Below, in pieces: positions 15,280 through 23,348 of a stretch of DNA of 48,861 nt. Every line of letters begins with the position of its first letter. The first letter of the stretch is position 1. The position numbers and the translations under genes are program-made. The notes beneath the pieces were generated by a model. It was given only the letters and a program-made list of their open reading frames with translations. It was not told the DNA's origin and searched no databases. The stretch comes from an uncultured Oscillospiraceae bacterium. Its GTDB lineage: Bacteria; Bacillota; Clostridia; Oscillospirales; Oscillospiraceae. The stretch is from assembly GCA_934670025.1 (NCBI GenBank), contig CAKUOS010000008.1, positions 1-48,861 of the forward strand, in the 5' to 3' direction.

Positions 15280-18200
15280 TCAGCGCTCGTAGCGGGACCA
15301 GTCGGGGTCAAGCAGCATCCGCTTCCACATCTCATAATCAAACGTCTTGCGCGTGTAATCATGGCTGTTGGTCGCTTCCTGAATGGCCAGATAGTACCAC
15401 TTGGTGGTGTCCATGTTGTCGGACCACTTGTTCATGTCGGGCAGGAGGTCTGCCGGGGACTCGGGCGCGCGGTCAAGGACGCGGTTGATGAGCGTCATGG
15501 CCTCGGCGCGGGTGATGTTGCGGTCGGGGCGGAAGGTGCCGTCCGGATAACCCTTGATCCAGTCGTTGCCATAGGCCTTGGCGATCTCGTCGGCGGCCCA
15601 GTGGCCGTAAACGTCGACGAAGGTCGTGGTGCCGCGGGTGGCCGTCTCGTCAAAGCGGGCGGCGATGGCCGCGAACTCGGCGCGGGTGATGGGCGCGTCG
15701 GGACGGAAGGTGCCGTCCGGATAGCCGTTGATGATGCCGAGGGCGGACATGGTGGAGATGGGGTTATTGTACCACTTGCCGAGCTTCACGTCGGAGTAGG
15801 TGTTATAGGACGTGAAGTAAGCGTTGCGCACGTCGTCTTTCAGGAGTCGGAAGAAGATCGTGGCGACCTCGGCGCGGGTGATCTCGCCGTTGGGATGGAC
15901 GGTGCCGTCGGGGTAGCCGATGATGTAGGCGAAGTGATCGGTCTTGTTCAGCTTGCCCTCGTCCTTCACGGTCGGCAGGATGGGGATGATGGGATAGTAC
16001 GGGATATCGCCGGTGTCGACGGTGTTGTGGAAGACAATTCTGTCATCTCCCGTGAACCATACAGGCTCCTCGTCGTCCTTGCCAACATAAATGCCCATAA
16101 CCCGGAGGCTCGTACCATTGACAGCGGTCGTGACTTCGACCACGATGGTGTAGACACTCTCGTCGTAGCCCTCAGCGCCGGTGGGGATGACCTCGCGCAG
16201 GTCGAAGGTGTATGTGCCGACAGCCGGGAAGCTCAGGACGAGTTCCTTGCCGTCTTCGGCGTAGAAGTGGACTCTATCGCCGCTTTCGGCAGTCTCATCG
16301 AAGCGCGCCCAGAGCGTGTACTCCCAGTTCTTGCCCCAGACTTCCGCTACCTTCTCGTCTTCCGCTACCTTCTCGTCTTCCGCTACCTTCTCGTCTTCTG
16401 CCGCATACATGGCGATAATCGGCTTCGGGTCGGTGGAATCGTAGTTCGTCAGTTTCAGTTCAGCTTCGAACGCTGCGCCGGTGAAGTTCTTTTCGCCGGT
16501 GATCGTCAGTTCCTTCTCGACGAGGTCACTGAAGTTGAGGTTGCCGGGGGTTTTGTCGGTGGTCGTAGTTTCGTCGGAGGGAACGTCCTTGCCGTTAACA
16601 ACAGCGACGTTCTGCATCTCGTTGAACTGATCGCGAGTAAAGGTCTTGATGAAGTACAGGTAAGCCGTGGTCTGTCCTGTAAATGTGACCGTGACGACAT
16701 CATTCTCCGTTGTTGCAGTCACCCTATCATTCTTGGCATAGGTCACATAGGTCGCGCCGGGGTCAGTGACCGTTACGGTCGTACCGGTATCGCCCTGGAT
16801 CTTGACGACATACGCCAGCGTGATCTTGTCGATGGACTTGTCGACGGTGAGATTGCCGCTGGCGTCCGGGATCATCAGAACGCTGCTCGCTGCCTCTGCG
16901 GCTGCCTCAACCATATTTTTGCAACTTGAATTCGCGTTGTCCCCGCTTGTAAACATCAGGGGAAACTTGTTATTCTCGGTAATCGTTTCCTTCGTCGGCT
17001 TGGTGTATCTGTTTTCGAAGGTGAGATGGGTTTGGCCACCAAAACCGTTCATGAATGCGCCGTCAACCTTATACTCACCTTTGCCTTCATCACTCACCGT
17101 GATTTCGAGGACGTTGGCGCGCGCCTTCGTGTCATACTGCATACCAACAACGTGGTCATTTTGCTCTAAGAATATGTAGTGGAACACGCCCGTCGTATTG
17201 AAGGTCAGCGGCTTATCAAAGCTAAACTGCAACTTCGTGCTGTCCTTCGTCCACTTGACCGTGCCGGTCGCATCTATTTTCTCGGAGTTCTTCGGCGCCC
17301 AATACGTCGTGGTCGGGTCCTGTTCAGCTTCATAGACATTGACCTTGAAGGTATAGGCAGCCTCGGGCAGGCTCATCAGATAGTCCAGATCATCCTCGTC
17401 GGCATCCAATTCCTTGTAGACCTTGACATCGGTGTTGAGGTTGAACTCAGCATTCTCGTACTTCTTCCACTGTGCGACGGCAACGAGATTATCGGCGGGC
17501 ATATTGGCCGGTTTGCCAATTTCAGTGGTGAGGTCCTTTTCTGCGTACCACTTCCAATCGACGAAGCTGTAGCCCTGACGGCTGGGCGCTTTTCCGAACT
17601 CGGGGATATCCGCGCCGTATTTGACATTATTCTCGGTCTTATCAGCAAACGCTTCGCTCTCTACGCCGTCCGTGTAGGTGACGGTATAAGCGTTGCGCGT
17701 GTAGTAGAGCTTGAGGACGAGTCTCGGGTTAACGGTGATCGTGCCAGAGGTAAGCGTACCCTCTACGGTGCTGTCATAGGTGAAGCCCTCAAAGCTCAGC
17801 TCAGATGCGGTCACAGTGGTATCGGTGGTGCCGAACTTATGCTCAGTCGTTTTAAGTTTGTAAGTCGTACCATCAAGATTCTGGAGATAATGCTGAACAT
17901 CATAGGGGGTCAACGTATAGGGCTCATATACGTTGGTCAGGGTATAGGTCTTGTTCTCGCCAGCGTTGACGGTGAAGGACATTACGCCGTCTTCCGACGT
18001 GGTTGCGCCATCGCCAGACAGGGCCTTGCTGGTGTGGGTATAGCCCGGGATATCGTCGATGGTTTCCTCGACCGTGTAAGTACCCGACGCAAGGTCAGTG
18101 ATCGACAAATTCATAGTCTTCTCGGACTTGACCGTCGTACCATCCGCCGCCTTGACCGTGATGGTCGGGGTTGGCTTGTCCGTCATAGTCTCGGGCAGGC

Positions 18201-20184
18201 CGCTGAACTCCTTATTGATCGTCACAGAGGCCGTGGTGGGGTTCTTCGTCCAAGTGCCGGTGAAGTTCACATCGTTACTGCCCATGACGAAGGTCTTTTT
18301 ACCCTCGGTTTCGGTGACAGTCACGTCATCAGGCGCGTTCCAGCCCGCGAACGTCCAGCCGTCAGCGCTGGGAGCGCCCGCAACCGTTACGGTCTGGCCG
18401 GGGATGTAATGTCTGCCATCCTTCGGGTCATCCTTGGGCTTGGCTTCGGTCGTACCTTCGACCGTGGACGAGTATGTCACGTCGTAAGCCTTGACTTCCG
18501 CCGTGGGAGACTCTTTCAGGATGGTGGAAAGTTCGTTGCCCTTCTCATCCTTATAACCGGACAGACCGGCCGAGTTCGCGGCGTTGGTGGGATAGTTGTC
18601 CGTGTCCGCGTTCCAGTTCTCATAAGCCGTATCGGGCTTGATGGGGATCTCCACGATCAGCTTTTTGCCGCTGGTGATCTTGCCGTCCGCGCCGATCGTT
18701 ACGGCTTCCTTGCCGTAGTCGAAGTTTTTGACGGTAATGCTCTTGTCCGTACCGACGCTGAGTTCTGCATCCGTGAATTCAACAGGGTCATTCCACTCAA
18801 GTTCCGTCTGACCGGTCTTCGCAGTTGCGGTGTAGACCTTGATACCATACGTGCCGTCCGTACTCGCTTCATTCTTAAATGTGAAATACTGCGAAAGGGT
18901 GTCGGACAGGACGGTGCTCGTGCCCATGGTCAGCGTGAGCGAGGAAACTTCCTTGCTGATCTGCTTGAAAATGTCGGTCAGTTCGCCACCGGTGGTCGCC
19001 ACGCGGTAATAGTTGCTGTTCGCCGCGCGGTTGCCGAGGTCAATGCTGCTATTCGTTGCAGTCGCGTCCGGATAGTTGGAGGAAACAGCGTGCAGGAACT
19101 TGTTAATATTGCTGGTGGTGTTTGACGGGTCAACCTTATCATTCCCAGTGTTATTCTCGTTAAACGGAACCGCAATCGTGTAGACCAGCGCGCCGTCTTT
19201 TTTCAGTCCCTTCGACTCGTTGACTGCGTTACCCGCAACTTCGCTGTCGTAGTCGGTGAGCGTGGTCGGCTTGCCATCCGTGAAGACAATGACGACCTTC
19301 TGGTTCGCCGCACCGTCCAGCGCCGCCGCAGCGCGCCTCATGCCGTTGTCGGTTCTCGTCTCACCGGCAGGCTTCAGCTTTTTGACAGCCTCTTTCAGTG
19401 CTGCTGCGCCACTTTTGTCGGCCTTCGTAAGAGGCTTCACGATCTGGGAGTTGTTGTGCCAATAGCCGTTATTGTCCCGATATTGGCTATCGCCGACTTC
19501 CATCTTCTCCGTGCCGGCAAACTTCACGAGCGCGATCTGGCTGTTGGGCGAAGTCTCATGGACGTTGTTGATGAATGCGTTGACCGCACTCCTCAGAACG
19601 TCGATCTTTTTTGCCCGACCGCTTTTCGCAGTATAGAACTGCGTATGCGTGGTGTTAGTATCGTCTTCAGAGGTCATCGGCGTCAACGGGCGGCTGGTAT
19701 TGTGGCCATTGCCGTCTCTGTGAGGGTCGGCAAACCAACCGGCCTCATGCACCTTATGGTCAAAGACAGAAATCCAGTACCGAGCCCAGCCGTCGCAATA
19801 GTACGCCCGCTCATAATCGCCGTCCGCGTTCTGATAGTAATAGCGTGTGCCGCCTTCCGGGTTCACTGAATACGTCTTTTCATATGTCCAAGAGTTGATT
19901 TTATCGTCCATCGAACCGGAAACGTCCAGCACGAGCGCGATATCGAGCGGAACCGTATCCGTGACGATCTTCAACGGGTTCGTTACATAAGCCTCGAGCG
20001 TCAGCGTGTCGCCCGAGACGGATTTTACAATATGAATCGGATCATCTTCCTGCTCGTGCTCGACAACCGGCTTTTCAGGGGTCGTCGGCGTTCCTGCCGT
20101 CGGCTCCGCCGCCAGCGCGACCGTCGGCAAAAGGCCGATCAGCATCACGACGGCAAGCAGCAGGGACAAAATTCTCTTCTTCAT
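15280..20184 (-). CDS. Giant S-layer-anchored surface protein: VWA, pilin-like and repeat domains, three SLH domains
   Basis: A 1634-residue secreted protein. ATG 20184 starts a signal peptide (KKRILSLLLAVVMLIGLLP, cleavage near ALA-AE). Residues about 80-410 are a von Willebrand A domain with the metal site DVSGS (87-91) and VIVFTDGKPTT. Then come an InlB/MucBP-like block (about 575-640), a SpaA/Cna-B-like domain (about 650-755, VTINKEFSGLPE), a MucBP-like domain (about 755-830), an InlB B-repeat (about 831-910), a pilin (FctA/Spy0128-like) domain (about 915-1065, VYEAEQD to TFENRYT) and a further Cna-B-like domain (about 1220-1390). Three SLH domains (about 1405-1580) carry GYPDGT and ITRAE motifs and bind the wall polymer. 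No LPxTG motif was noticed. Likely an adhesin displayed on the S-layer. It has its own promoter and looks less GC-rich than its neighbours. Confidence 0.93.
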   Translation of the reverse strand: MKKRILSLLLAVVMLIGLLPTVALAAEPTAGTPTTPEKPVVEHEQEDDPIHIVKSVSGDTLTLEAYVTNPLKIVTDTVPLDIALVLDVSGSMDDKINSWTYEKTYSVNPEGGTRYYYQNADGDYERAYYCDGWARYWISVFDHKVHEAGWFADPHRDGNGHNTSRPLTPMTSEDDTNTTHTQFYTAKSGRAKKIDVLRSAVNAFINNVHETSPNSQIALVKFAGTEKMEVGDSQYRDNNGYWHNNSQIVKPLTKADKSGAAALKEAVKKLKPAGETRTDNGMRRAAAALDGAANQKVVIVFTDGKPTTLTDYDSEVAGNAVNESKGLKKDGALVYTIAVPFNENNTGNDKVDPSNTTSNINKFLHAVSSNYPDATATNSSIDLGNRAANSNYYRVATTGGELTDIFKQISKEVSSLTLTMGTSTVLSDTLSQYFTFKNEASTDGTYGIKVYTATAKTGQTELEWNDPVEFTDAELSVGTDKSITVKNFDYGKEAVTIGADGKITSGKKLIVEIPIKPDTAYENWNADTDNYPTNAANSAGLSGYKDEKGNELSTILKESPTAEVKAYDVTYSSTVEGTTEAKPKDDPKDGRHYIPGQTVTVAGAPSADGWTFAGWNAPDDVTVTETEGKKTFVMGSNDVNFTGTWTKNPTTASVTINKEFSGLPETMTDKPTPTITVKAADGTTVKSEKTMNLSITDLASGTYTVEETIDDIPGYTHTSKALSGDGATTSEDGVMSFTVNAGENKTYTLTNVYEPYTLTPYDVQHYLQNLDGTTYKLKTTEHKFGTTDTTVTASELSFEGFTYDSTVEGTLTSGTITVNPRLVLKLYYTRNAYTVTYTDGVESEAFADKTENNVKYGADIPEFGKAPSRQGYSFVDWKWYAEKDLTTEIGKPANMPADNLVAVAQWKKYENAEFNLNTDVKVYKELDADEDDLDYLMSLPEAAYTFKVNVYEAEQDPTTTYWAPKNSEKIDATGTVKWTKDSTKLQFSFDKPLTFNTTGVFHYIFLEQNDHVVGMQYDTKARANVLEITVSDEGKGEYKVDGAFMNGFGGQTHLTFENRYTKPTKETITENNKFPLMFTSGDNANSSCKNMVEAAAEAASSVLMIPDASGNLTVDKSIDKITLAYVVKIQGDTGTTVTVTDPGATYVTYAKNDRVTATTENDVVTVTFTGQTTAYLYFIKTFTRDQFNEMQNVAVVNGKDVPSDETTTTDKTPGNLNFSDLVEKELTITGEKNFTGAAFEAELKLTNYDSTDPKPIIAMYAAEDEKVAEDEKVAEDEKVAEVWGKNWEYTLWARFDETAESGDRVHFYAEDGKELVLSFPAVGTYTFDLREVIPTGAEGYDESVYTIVVEVTTAVNGTSLRVMGIYVGKDDEEPVWFTGDDRIVFHNTVDTGDIPYYPIIPILPTVKDEGKLNKTDHFAYIIGYPDGTVHPNGEITRAEVATIFFRLLKDDVRNAYFTSYNTYSDVKLGKWYNNPISTMSALGIINGYPDGTFRPDAPITRAEFAAIAARFDETATRGTTTFVDVYGHWAADEIAKAYGNDWIKGYPDGTFRPDRNITRAEAMTLINRVLDRAPESPADLLPDMNKWSDNMDTTKWYYLAIQEATNSHDYTRKTFDYEMWKRMLLDPDWSRYER
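16341..16394 (-). repeat. In-frame 18-bp tandem repeat (three copies) in the adhesin gene
   Basis: Three identical 18-base units (16341-16358, 16359-16376, 16377-16394) encode the hexapeptide KVAEDE repeated. Perfect identity of the units suggests recent slippage and copy-number variation without frame loss. Confidence 0.85.
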
Positions 20185-20273
20185 GGAATTTTCGCTCCTT
20201 TTCTCGTTCGTTCTTCGCCGGTGTAAGCGTTTACTACACGGCAACGCGCCTCCGCCGGCTGTTTGTCCTCTAT

Positions 20274-20302
20274 ATCCTACCATAGGCTGGTTTGGTTTGC
20301 AA
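20274..20302 (-). promoter_or_regulatory. Promoter of the S-layer adhesin gene
   Basis: On the minus strand TTGCAA (20297-20302), a 17-base spacer and TAGGAT (20274-20279); leader about 85 bases with aaaggag before ATG 20184. Confidence 0.6.
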
Positions 20303-20350
20303 GCCCATTTTGTCTTAAATTTACGTAAAGATCGCGGCTGGCCCTGCATC

Positions 20351-20520
20351 GACCTCTCCGTCCCGGCTCCGCCGAGCCACCATCCCTACCCCCTTTGTCC
20401 CTGCGGGACATTTCCCCCTGACAGGGGGAATCGGCCCCTTAAAAGGGGAGGCTTTGAATTGCGCACCGCCCAAGGCTCCCCTTGCGAAGGGGAGCTGTCA
20501 GCGAAGCTGACTGAGAGGTC
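20351..20520. repeat. R3-family intergenic repeat with GACCTCTC/GAGAGGTC ends
   Basis: A 170-bp element bounded by gacctctc (20351-20358) and gagaggtc (20513-20520), with internal palindromes (cccctgacaggggg and ctccccttgcgaaggggag types). It shares a 55-base identical block with 9141-9195 and the same ends as 26166-26293. Confidence 0.7.
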
Positions 20521-20566
20521 GGGCCCTACGGCTCCCACGGAAGGGTTGCCCGGGCATCGGCAGGAT

Positions 20567-20595
20567 TTGACAAACTATCCGGTGCATGGTACAAT
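20567..20595 (+). promoter_or_regulatory. Near-consensus promoter of the 27-residue peptide RNA
   Basis: TTGACA at 20567-20572, exactly 17 bases, TACAAT at 20590-20595. Predicted start near 20602, which is the first base of a perfect ggttca-tg-tgaacc hairpin. Confidence 0.82.
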
Positions 20596-20601
20596 AAGAA
20601 C

Positions 20602-20846
20602 GGTTCATGTGAACCCCAGAGACGCCAACACAGCGACGGGCGGTTTGACCCCGGAATTCCCCGTGAAGGGGGGTGTTCCGATGCCGATCACATTGACATT
20701 CCATATCTTTGGATTGACTGTTACGATCCGCATAAACGGCCGAAACCGCCACTCGGCAAAGTGACGGTTTCGTGAAATGTTTCACCTAATCCACATTTAA
20801 CCGGGGACAAACCGCTTGTCGAGGTGTCTCTGGTTATTTTTATTAT
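20602..20846 (+). ncRNA. Predicted compact end-paired mRNA with its terminator formed by 5'-3' pairing
   Basis: The predicted transcript begins with a 14-base hairpin (20602-20615). Then 20616-20623 pairs with 20826-20833 (ccagagac/gtctctgg), 20634-20646 with 20809-20821 (13 pairs including two G-U), and 20649-20654 with 20801-20806. The outer helix is followed by ttatttttattat, so the ends of the RNA together make the terminator. Inside are a small hairpin sequestering the Shine-Dalgarno (cccc-gtgaa-gggg, 20659-20671), a hairpin across the stop codon (20741-20748 with 20765-20772) and a gtgaaa-tg-tttcac hairpin (20772-20785). Confidence 0.65.
20681..20764 (+). CDS. 27-residue peptide encoded in the end-paired RNA (toxin-like, unknown)
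   Basis: ATG 20681 follows a gaagggggg ribosome site at 20665-20673, which is itself paired in a local hairpin. The peptide begins MPITLTFHIFG, continues LTVTIRI and ends NGRNRHSAK: an alternating or hydrophobic core of about 16 residues followed by a strongly basic tail. That profile suits membrane association. Size, SD occlusion, stable end-paired mRNA and an opposing consensus promoter resemble type I toxin genes. No named family is recognised. It could also be a short-lived leader peptide. Confidence 0.6.
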   Translation: MPITLTFHIFGLTVTIRINGRNRHSAK

Positions 20847-20869
20847 AGCATACGCCGGGGAAATGTCAA
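20842..20869 (-). promoter_or_regulatory. Consensus promoter reading antisense into the 27-residue peptide RNA
   Basis: On the minus strand a perfect TTGACA (20864-20869), 16-base spacer and perfect TATAAT (20842-20847). Transcription would start near 20835 and run into the complement of the peptide mRNA from its 3' end. The cgaaaccg/cggtttcg hairpin (20741-20772) could end a short antisense RNA. It overlaps the stop codon of the ArsC-like gene upstream. Confidence 0.7.
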
Positions 20870-21213
20870 GCGTTCAGCCAGGTCTGCCAGACCTCCGGGC
20901 AGTCGCCCACGGTCGCCGCGCGGCCATTGCGCACGATGGGCGTTTTCATGAGCTCCGGATGGTCGAAGAGCTTGTCCTCCTTCGCGCGCGCGTCGTCCAT
21001 GTAGCGCATGAGGTCGATCTCCGGGCTTTTGACGCTCCAGTCGATCAGCTTGTCCACGCCGCCTACGGCCCGCAGGACGCTGTCAAACTCGCCGCCCGAC
21101 ATCCCGAAGCGCACCAGATCGATGAGCTGGAACTTTATGCGGCGCTCTTTGAACCAGCGCTCGGCCTTTTTCGTGTCAAAGCACTTCTTTTTTCCGAAAA
21201 TCTGAATGTTCAT
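20866..21213 (-). CDS. ArsC/Spx-like thioredoxin-fold protein (arsenate reductase family)
   Basis: A 115-residue protein with an ArsC-type N-terminus (IQIFGKKKCFDTKKAERWFKE), the single cysteine Cys11 standing where ArsC and Spx have theirs, and the C-terminal stretch LMKTPIVRNGRAATVG matching the conserved Pro/Arg loop. Arsenate reduction is not proven: many such proteins (YffB, Spx relatives) act on other thiols or bind RNA polymerase. It is translated just after a 37-residue ORF, whose end holds its ribosome site (ggagg). Confidence 0.82.
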   Translation of the reverse strand: MNIQIFGKKKCFDTKKAERWFKERRIKFQLIDLVRFGMSGGEFDSVLRAVGGVDKLIDWSVKSPEIDLMRYMDDARAKEDKLFDHPELMKTPIVRNGRAATVGDCPEVWQTWLNA

Positions 21214-21218
21214 GCCGT

Positions 21219-21332
21219 TTATTCCTCCAGCATGGCGGCGGCCTCCGCCTCGGTGTCCGCCGAGAACAGGAAGCGCCCCGCCGATGTGTAGACCTCCACG
21301 TGGCCTCTGACGTATCGCATTGTGATCTCCAT
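21219..21332 (-). CDS. 37-residue ORF coupled to the ArsC-like gene
   Basis: ATG 21332 is preceded by aaagggg and the frame runs to TAA at 21219-21221, five bases before the ArsC-like start. The peptide (start MEITMRYVRGHVEV, end EAEAAAMLEE) looks like two strands and an acidic helix. The ArsC-like Shine-Dalgarno lies inside its last codons, so translation is probably coupled. No family is recognised. Confidence 0.55.
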   Translation of the reverse strand: MEITMRYVRGHVEVYTSAGRFLFSADTEAEAAAMLEE

Positions 21333-21398
21333 GCCGCAGTCCCCTTTCGGTTTTTCTGCGGTCAGGATATCACATTAACTGTCCAATAATCCGGACTT

Positions 21399-22724
21399 TC
21401 AGCCCCAGTCGGATTCCAATTCGCTCTGCCAGACGGCCGTGAGCGTCAGATCGCGGCTAATAAAGCTGCCGGGGGCGTATTCCGCGCCCGTTTCGTCGCG
21501 CCAGCAGACGAACGTGTCGTCGTCGGCCTCCGCGGTGATGTACGGCTCGAACGCGCTGCCGCATTCGTAGAACGCCACGTCGCGCTCGACCGAGCCCCTG
21601 TCCGATTCAAAGCGCACGCAGTAGAAACCGGACGCTTCGCCGGAGTAATCGCCGTACAGGAAGACGTTGATCTCCGAAATGCGCCGCGCGACAAGGCCGT
21701 CGTGGATCTTCGCCGTGCCGCCTGTCGTCACGTGGCACCAGATGCCGATGGCCGAGGCCAGCTCGTTCGTGGTGTATGTACCGGACTTCAGCAGATTCGA
21801 AAGCGTGCTGTTTTTCATCCAGCCCGCGCCGATGTTGTACGTCAGACTCACGAGCGCATCATACTGGTTGTCCGTCAGGGTCAGGTAATTTTCCTGCAAA
21901 AACGCATCGAGCTTCGCCTCGAACGTTTGCAGCATCTCGCGCAGGAGGATATCGGCCTGCGCCTCGGTGATGCCGTTGGGGTAGTCGTCCTTGCCGCAGG
22001 CGCTGCCGTAGCCGATGGAATACTGCGCGTAGTCCCAATAGGCCGTGGCGCGGAAGCCCTCCTTCTGCTTCAGAAGCGCGATCATCTGCTCGGAGGTGCG
22101 GAGCGTGATGTCTTCCGGCTTCACATCCGGGTCGGCGGGCACATACGGCGCGCGCAGATCGTCGATCCTGCGGACGATGGCGGCCAGCTCCGCACGGGTC
22201 AGCGACGCGCCGGGCCGGTAGGTCCCGTCCGGGTAGCCGCCGACGATCCCGGACTCATAGAGCGCGAGCACGTAGCCGCTGTCGGTATCGGTGAAGGGCG
22301 TCGGCGCTCCGGAGGCCGTCAGGCCGAGCGCATTGGCCGCGAGTTTGGCCACCAGGACGCGCGTCATCGGGATATCGAGGTCGGAAATGTCCTCGTAGCG
22401 CACGAGGAAGCCCTGCTCGATGGCAAAATTGAGATAGCCGCGCGCCCAGTGCGAGCTGGCGGTTTCGGGTTCCGGATAACCGGCGGCAAGCAGGATCATC
22501 TTGAGCGCCTCGCCGGTGGTGACGGTATTGTTCGGGCGGTAGGTGCCGTCCGGGTAGCCGCTGACGACACCCGAGGCGACGAGCGTCGTTACATCATCAT
22601 AAAACCAGCTGTCTGCGGGCACGTCGGAGAACTGTTCTCCCTCCGCGCGGACGCAGAGCGTCCCGCCAAGCAGGATCAAAAGCGCCGTGAGCAGCCACAG
22701 GGCCTTGTGCAGCTTTGGCCGCAT
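21399..22724 (-). CDS. S-layer-anchored lysozyme: SLH domains plus GH24 (T4-type) domain
   Basis: A 441-residue secreted protein. ATG 22724 is preferred over an in-frame GTG at 22733 because it is about 10 bases from the ggag site and starts a signal peptide (LLTALLILLGG to VRA-EG). Residues about 30-195 hold three SLH units (two with GYPDGTYRP). Residues about 205-340 match phage-type lysozyme: catalytic Glu222 in KEGFRATAYWD, Asp231, and SIGYG where T4 lysozyme has TIGIG, then a conserved YNIGAGW block. The C-terminal 85 residues resemble an InlB-type repeat. It would cleave peptidoglycan from a wall-bound position, as an autolysin or a weapon. Confidence 0.9.
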   Translation of the reverse strand: MRPKLHKALWLLTALLILLGGTLCVRAEGEQFSDVPADSWFYDDVTTLVASGVVSGYPDGTYRPNNTVTTGEALKMILLAAGYPEPETASSHWARGYLNFAIEQGFLVRYEDISDLDIPMTRVLVAKLAANALGLTASGAPTPFTDTDSGYVLALYESGIVGGYPDGTYRPGASLTRAELAAIVRRIDDLRAPYVPADPDVKPEDITLRTSEQMIALLKQKEGFRATAYWDYAQYSIGYGSACGKDDYPNGITEAQADILLREMLQTFEAKLDAFLQENYLTLTDNQYDALVSLTYNIGAGWMKNSTLSNLLKSGTYTTNELASAIGIWCHVTTGGTAKIHDGLVARRISEINVFLYGDYSGEASGFYCVRFESDRGSVERDVAFYECGSAFEPYITAEADDDTFVCWRDETGAEYAPGSFISRDLTLTAVWQSELESDWG

Positions 22725-22760
22725 CCATACCACGCTCCTTTCCGAGGTGAAATCATATGC

Positions 22761-22789
22761 ATTGTATCAGATTTGATTACAAAATGCAA
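22761..22789 (-). promoter_or_regulatory. Promoter of the SLH-lysozyme gene
   Basis: On the minus strand TTGCAT (22784-22789), 17-base spacer, TACAAT (22761-22766); leader about 30 bases. Confidence 0.72.
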
Positions 22790-22854
22790 CTGTTTTGCGA
22801 AAACACACACAATCGCGTACGATTCCCGCGTCCGCCTGCGGGCGCAAACCCTTG

Positions 22855-23122
22855 TAGGGGCCGATGCCCACATCGGCCCGGCAGAACGTATATCCGAAAC
22901 GCGAGGCACTTCGGCGAATTCGATTGTTCCCAACGGGCCGATGTGGGCATCGGCCCCTACACCTTCCCGGAAGATTTTCCAAAAACCAAACCGCGAACTT
23001 GGTTTGCGGTTTGGAAAGGAGGAAACGAGCTCAGAGGATAAGAAGCATCGCTCGCGATGATTCGTTCCGCCGAGGTCGTTTCTGACGCGCGGCGGCTCGT
23101 TTCGTCAAAGCCGTTTCCGACG
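22855..23122. repeat. Composite repeat R1-R1-R2 (copy B)
   Basis: Two R1 palindromes in opposite orientation (22857-22881 and 22936-22961, core gccgatgtgggcatcggc) flank a spacer. Then R2 copy B begins with a 13-bp stem at 22986-23014 and a second arm pair gaaacga..ctc / gag..tcgtttc (near 23026 and 23074), enclosing catcg/cgatg. A duplicated 3' end of R2 follows to 23122. Non-coding. Confidence 0.7.
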
Positions 23123-23198
23123 TGTCTCCGACGGCCCAATCTTTTCCCGTGCGTGGGAAAAGATCGGGGAGAAAAGGACGCTTTTTTTTGCTCAAAAA

Positions 23199-23303
23199 CC
23201 GCCATCACGTATCTTCTCAAAAAAGGGACGGTCATCATCGACCGTCCCTTTTGCCTATCTGTGAATAACTGCCGACAGAGCACGTCATTGTTTGTGATGG
23301 CGG
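23199..23303. repeat. Inverted repeat enclosing a terminator hairpin
   Basis: Perfect 10-bp arms ccgccatcac (23199-23208) and gtgatggcgg (23294-23303) enclose a strong stem aaaagggacggtc/gaccgtccctttt near 23221-23253, which reads as a bidirectional terminator. No gene ends nearby in a way that needs it. Upstream at 23132-23163 another stem (atcttttccc/gggaaaagat) lies next to a run of eight T. Confidence 0.55.
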
Positions 23304-23348
23304 TGTCGGTGCCAAGAAAATTTGCAGCGTGCGCCTGCGGGCGTAAAG

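Noticed and set aside
17179..19125. 648-codon plus-strand frame opposite the S-layer adhesin
   Set aside because: It is a shadow of the adhesin codons; no start context and no domain content.
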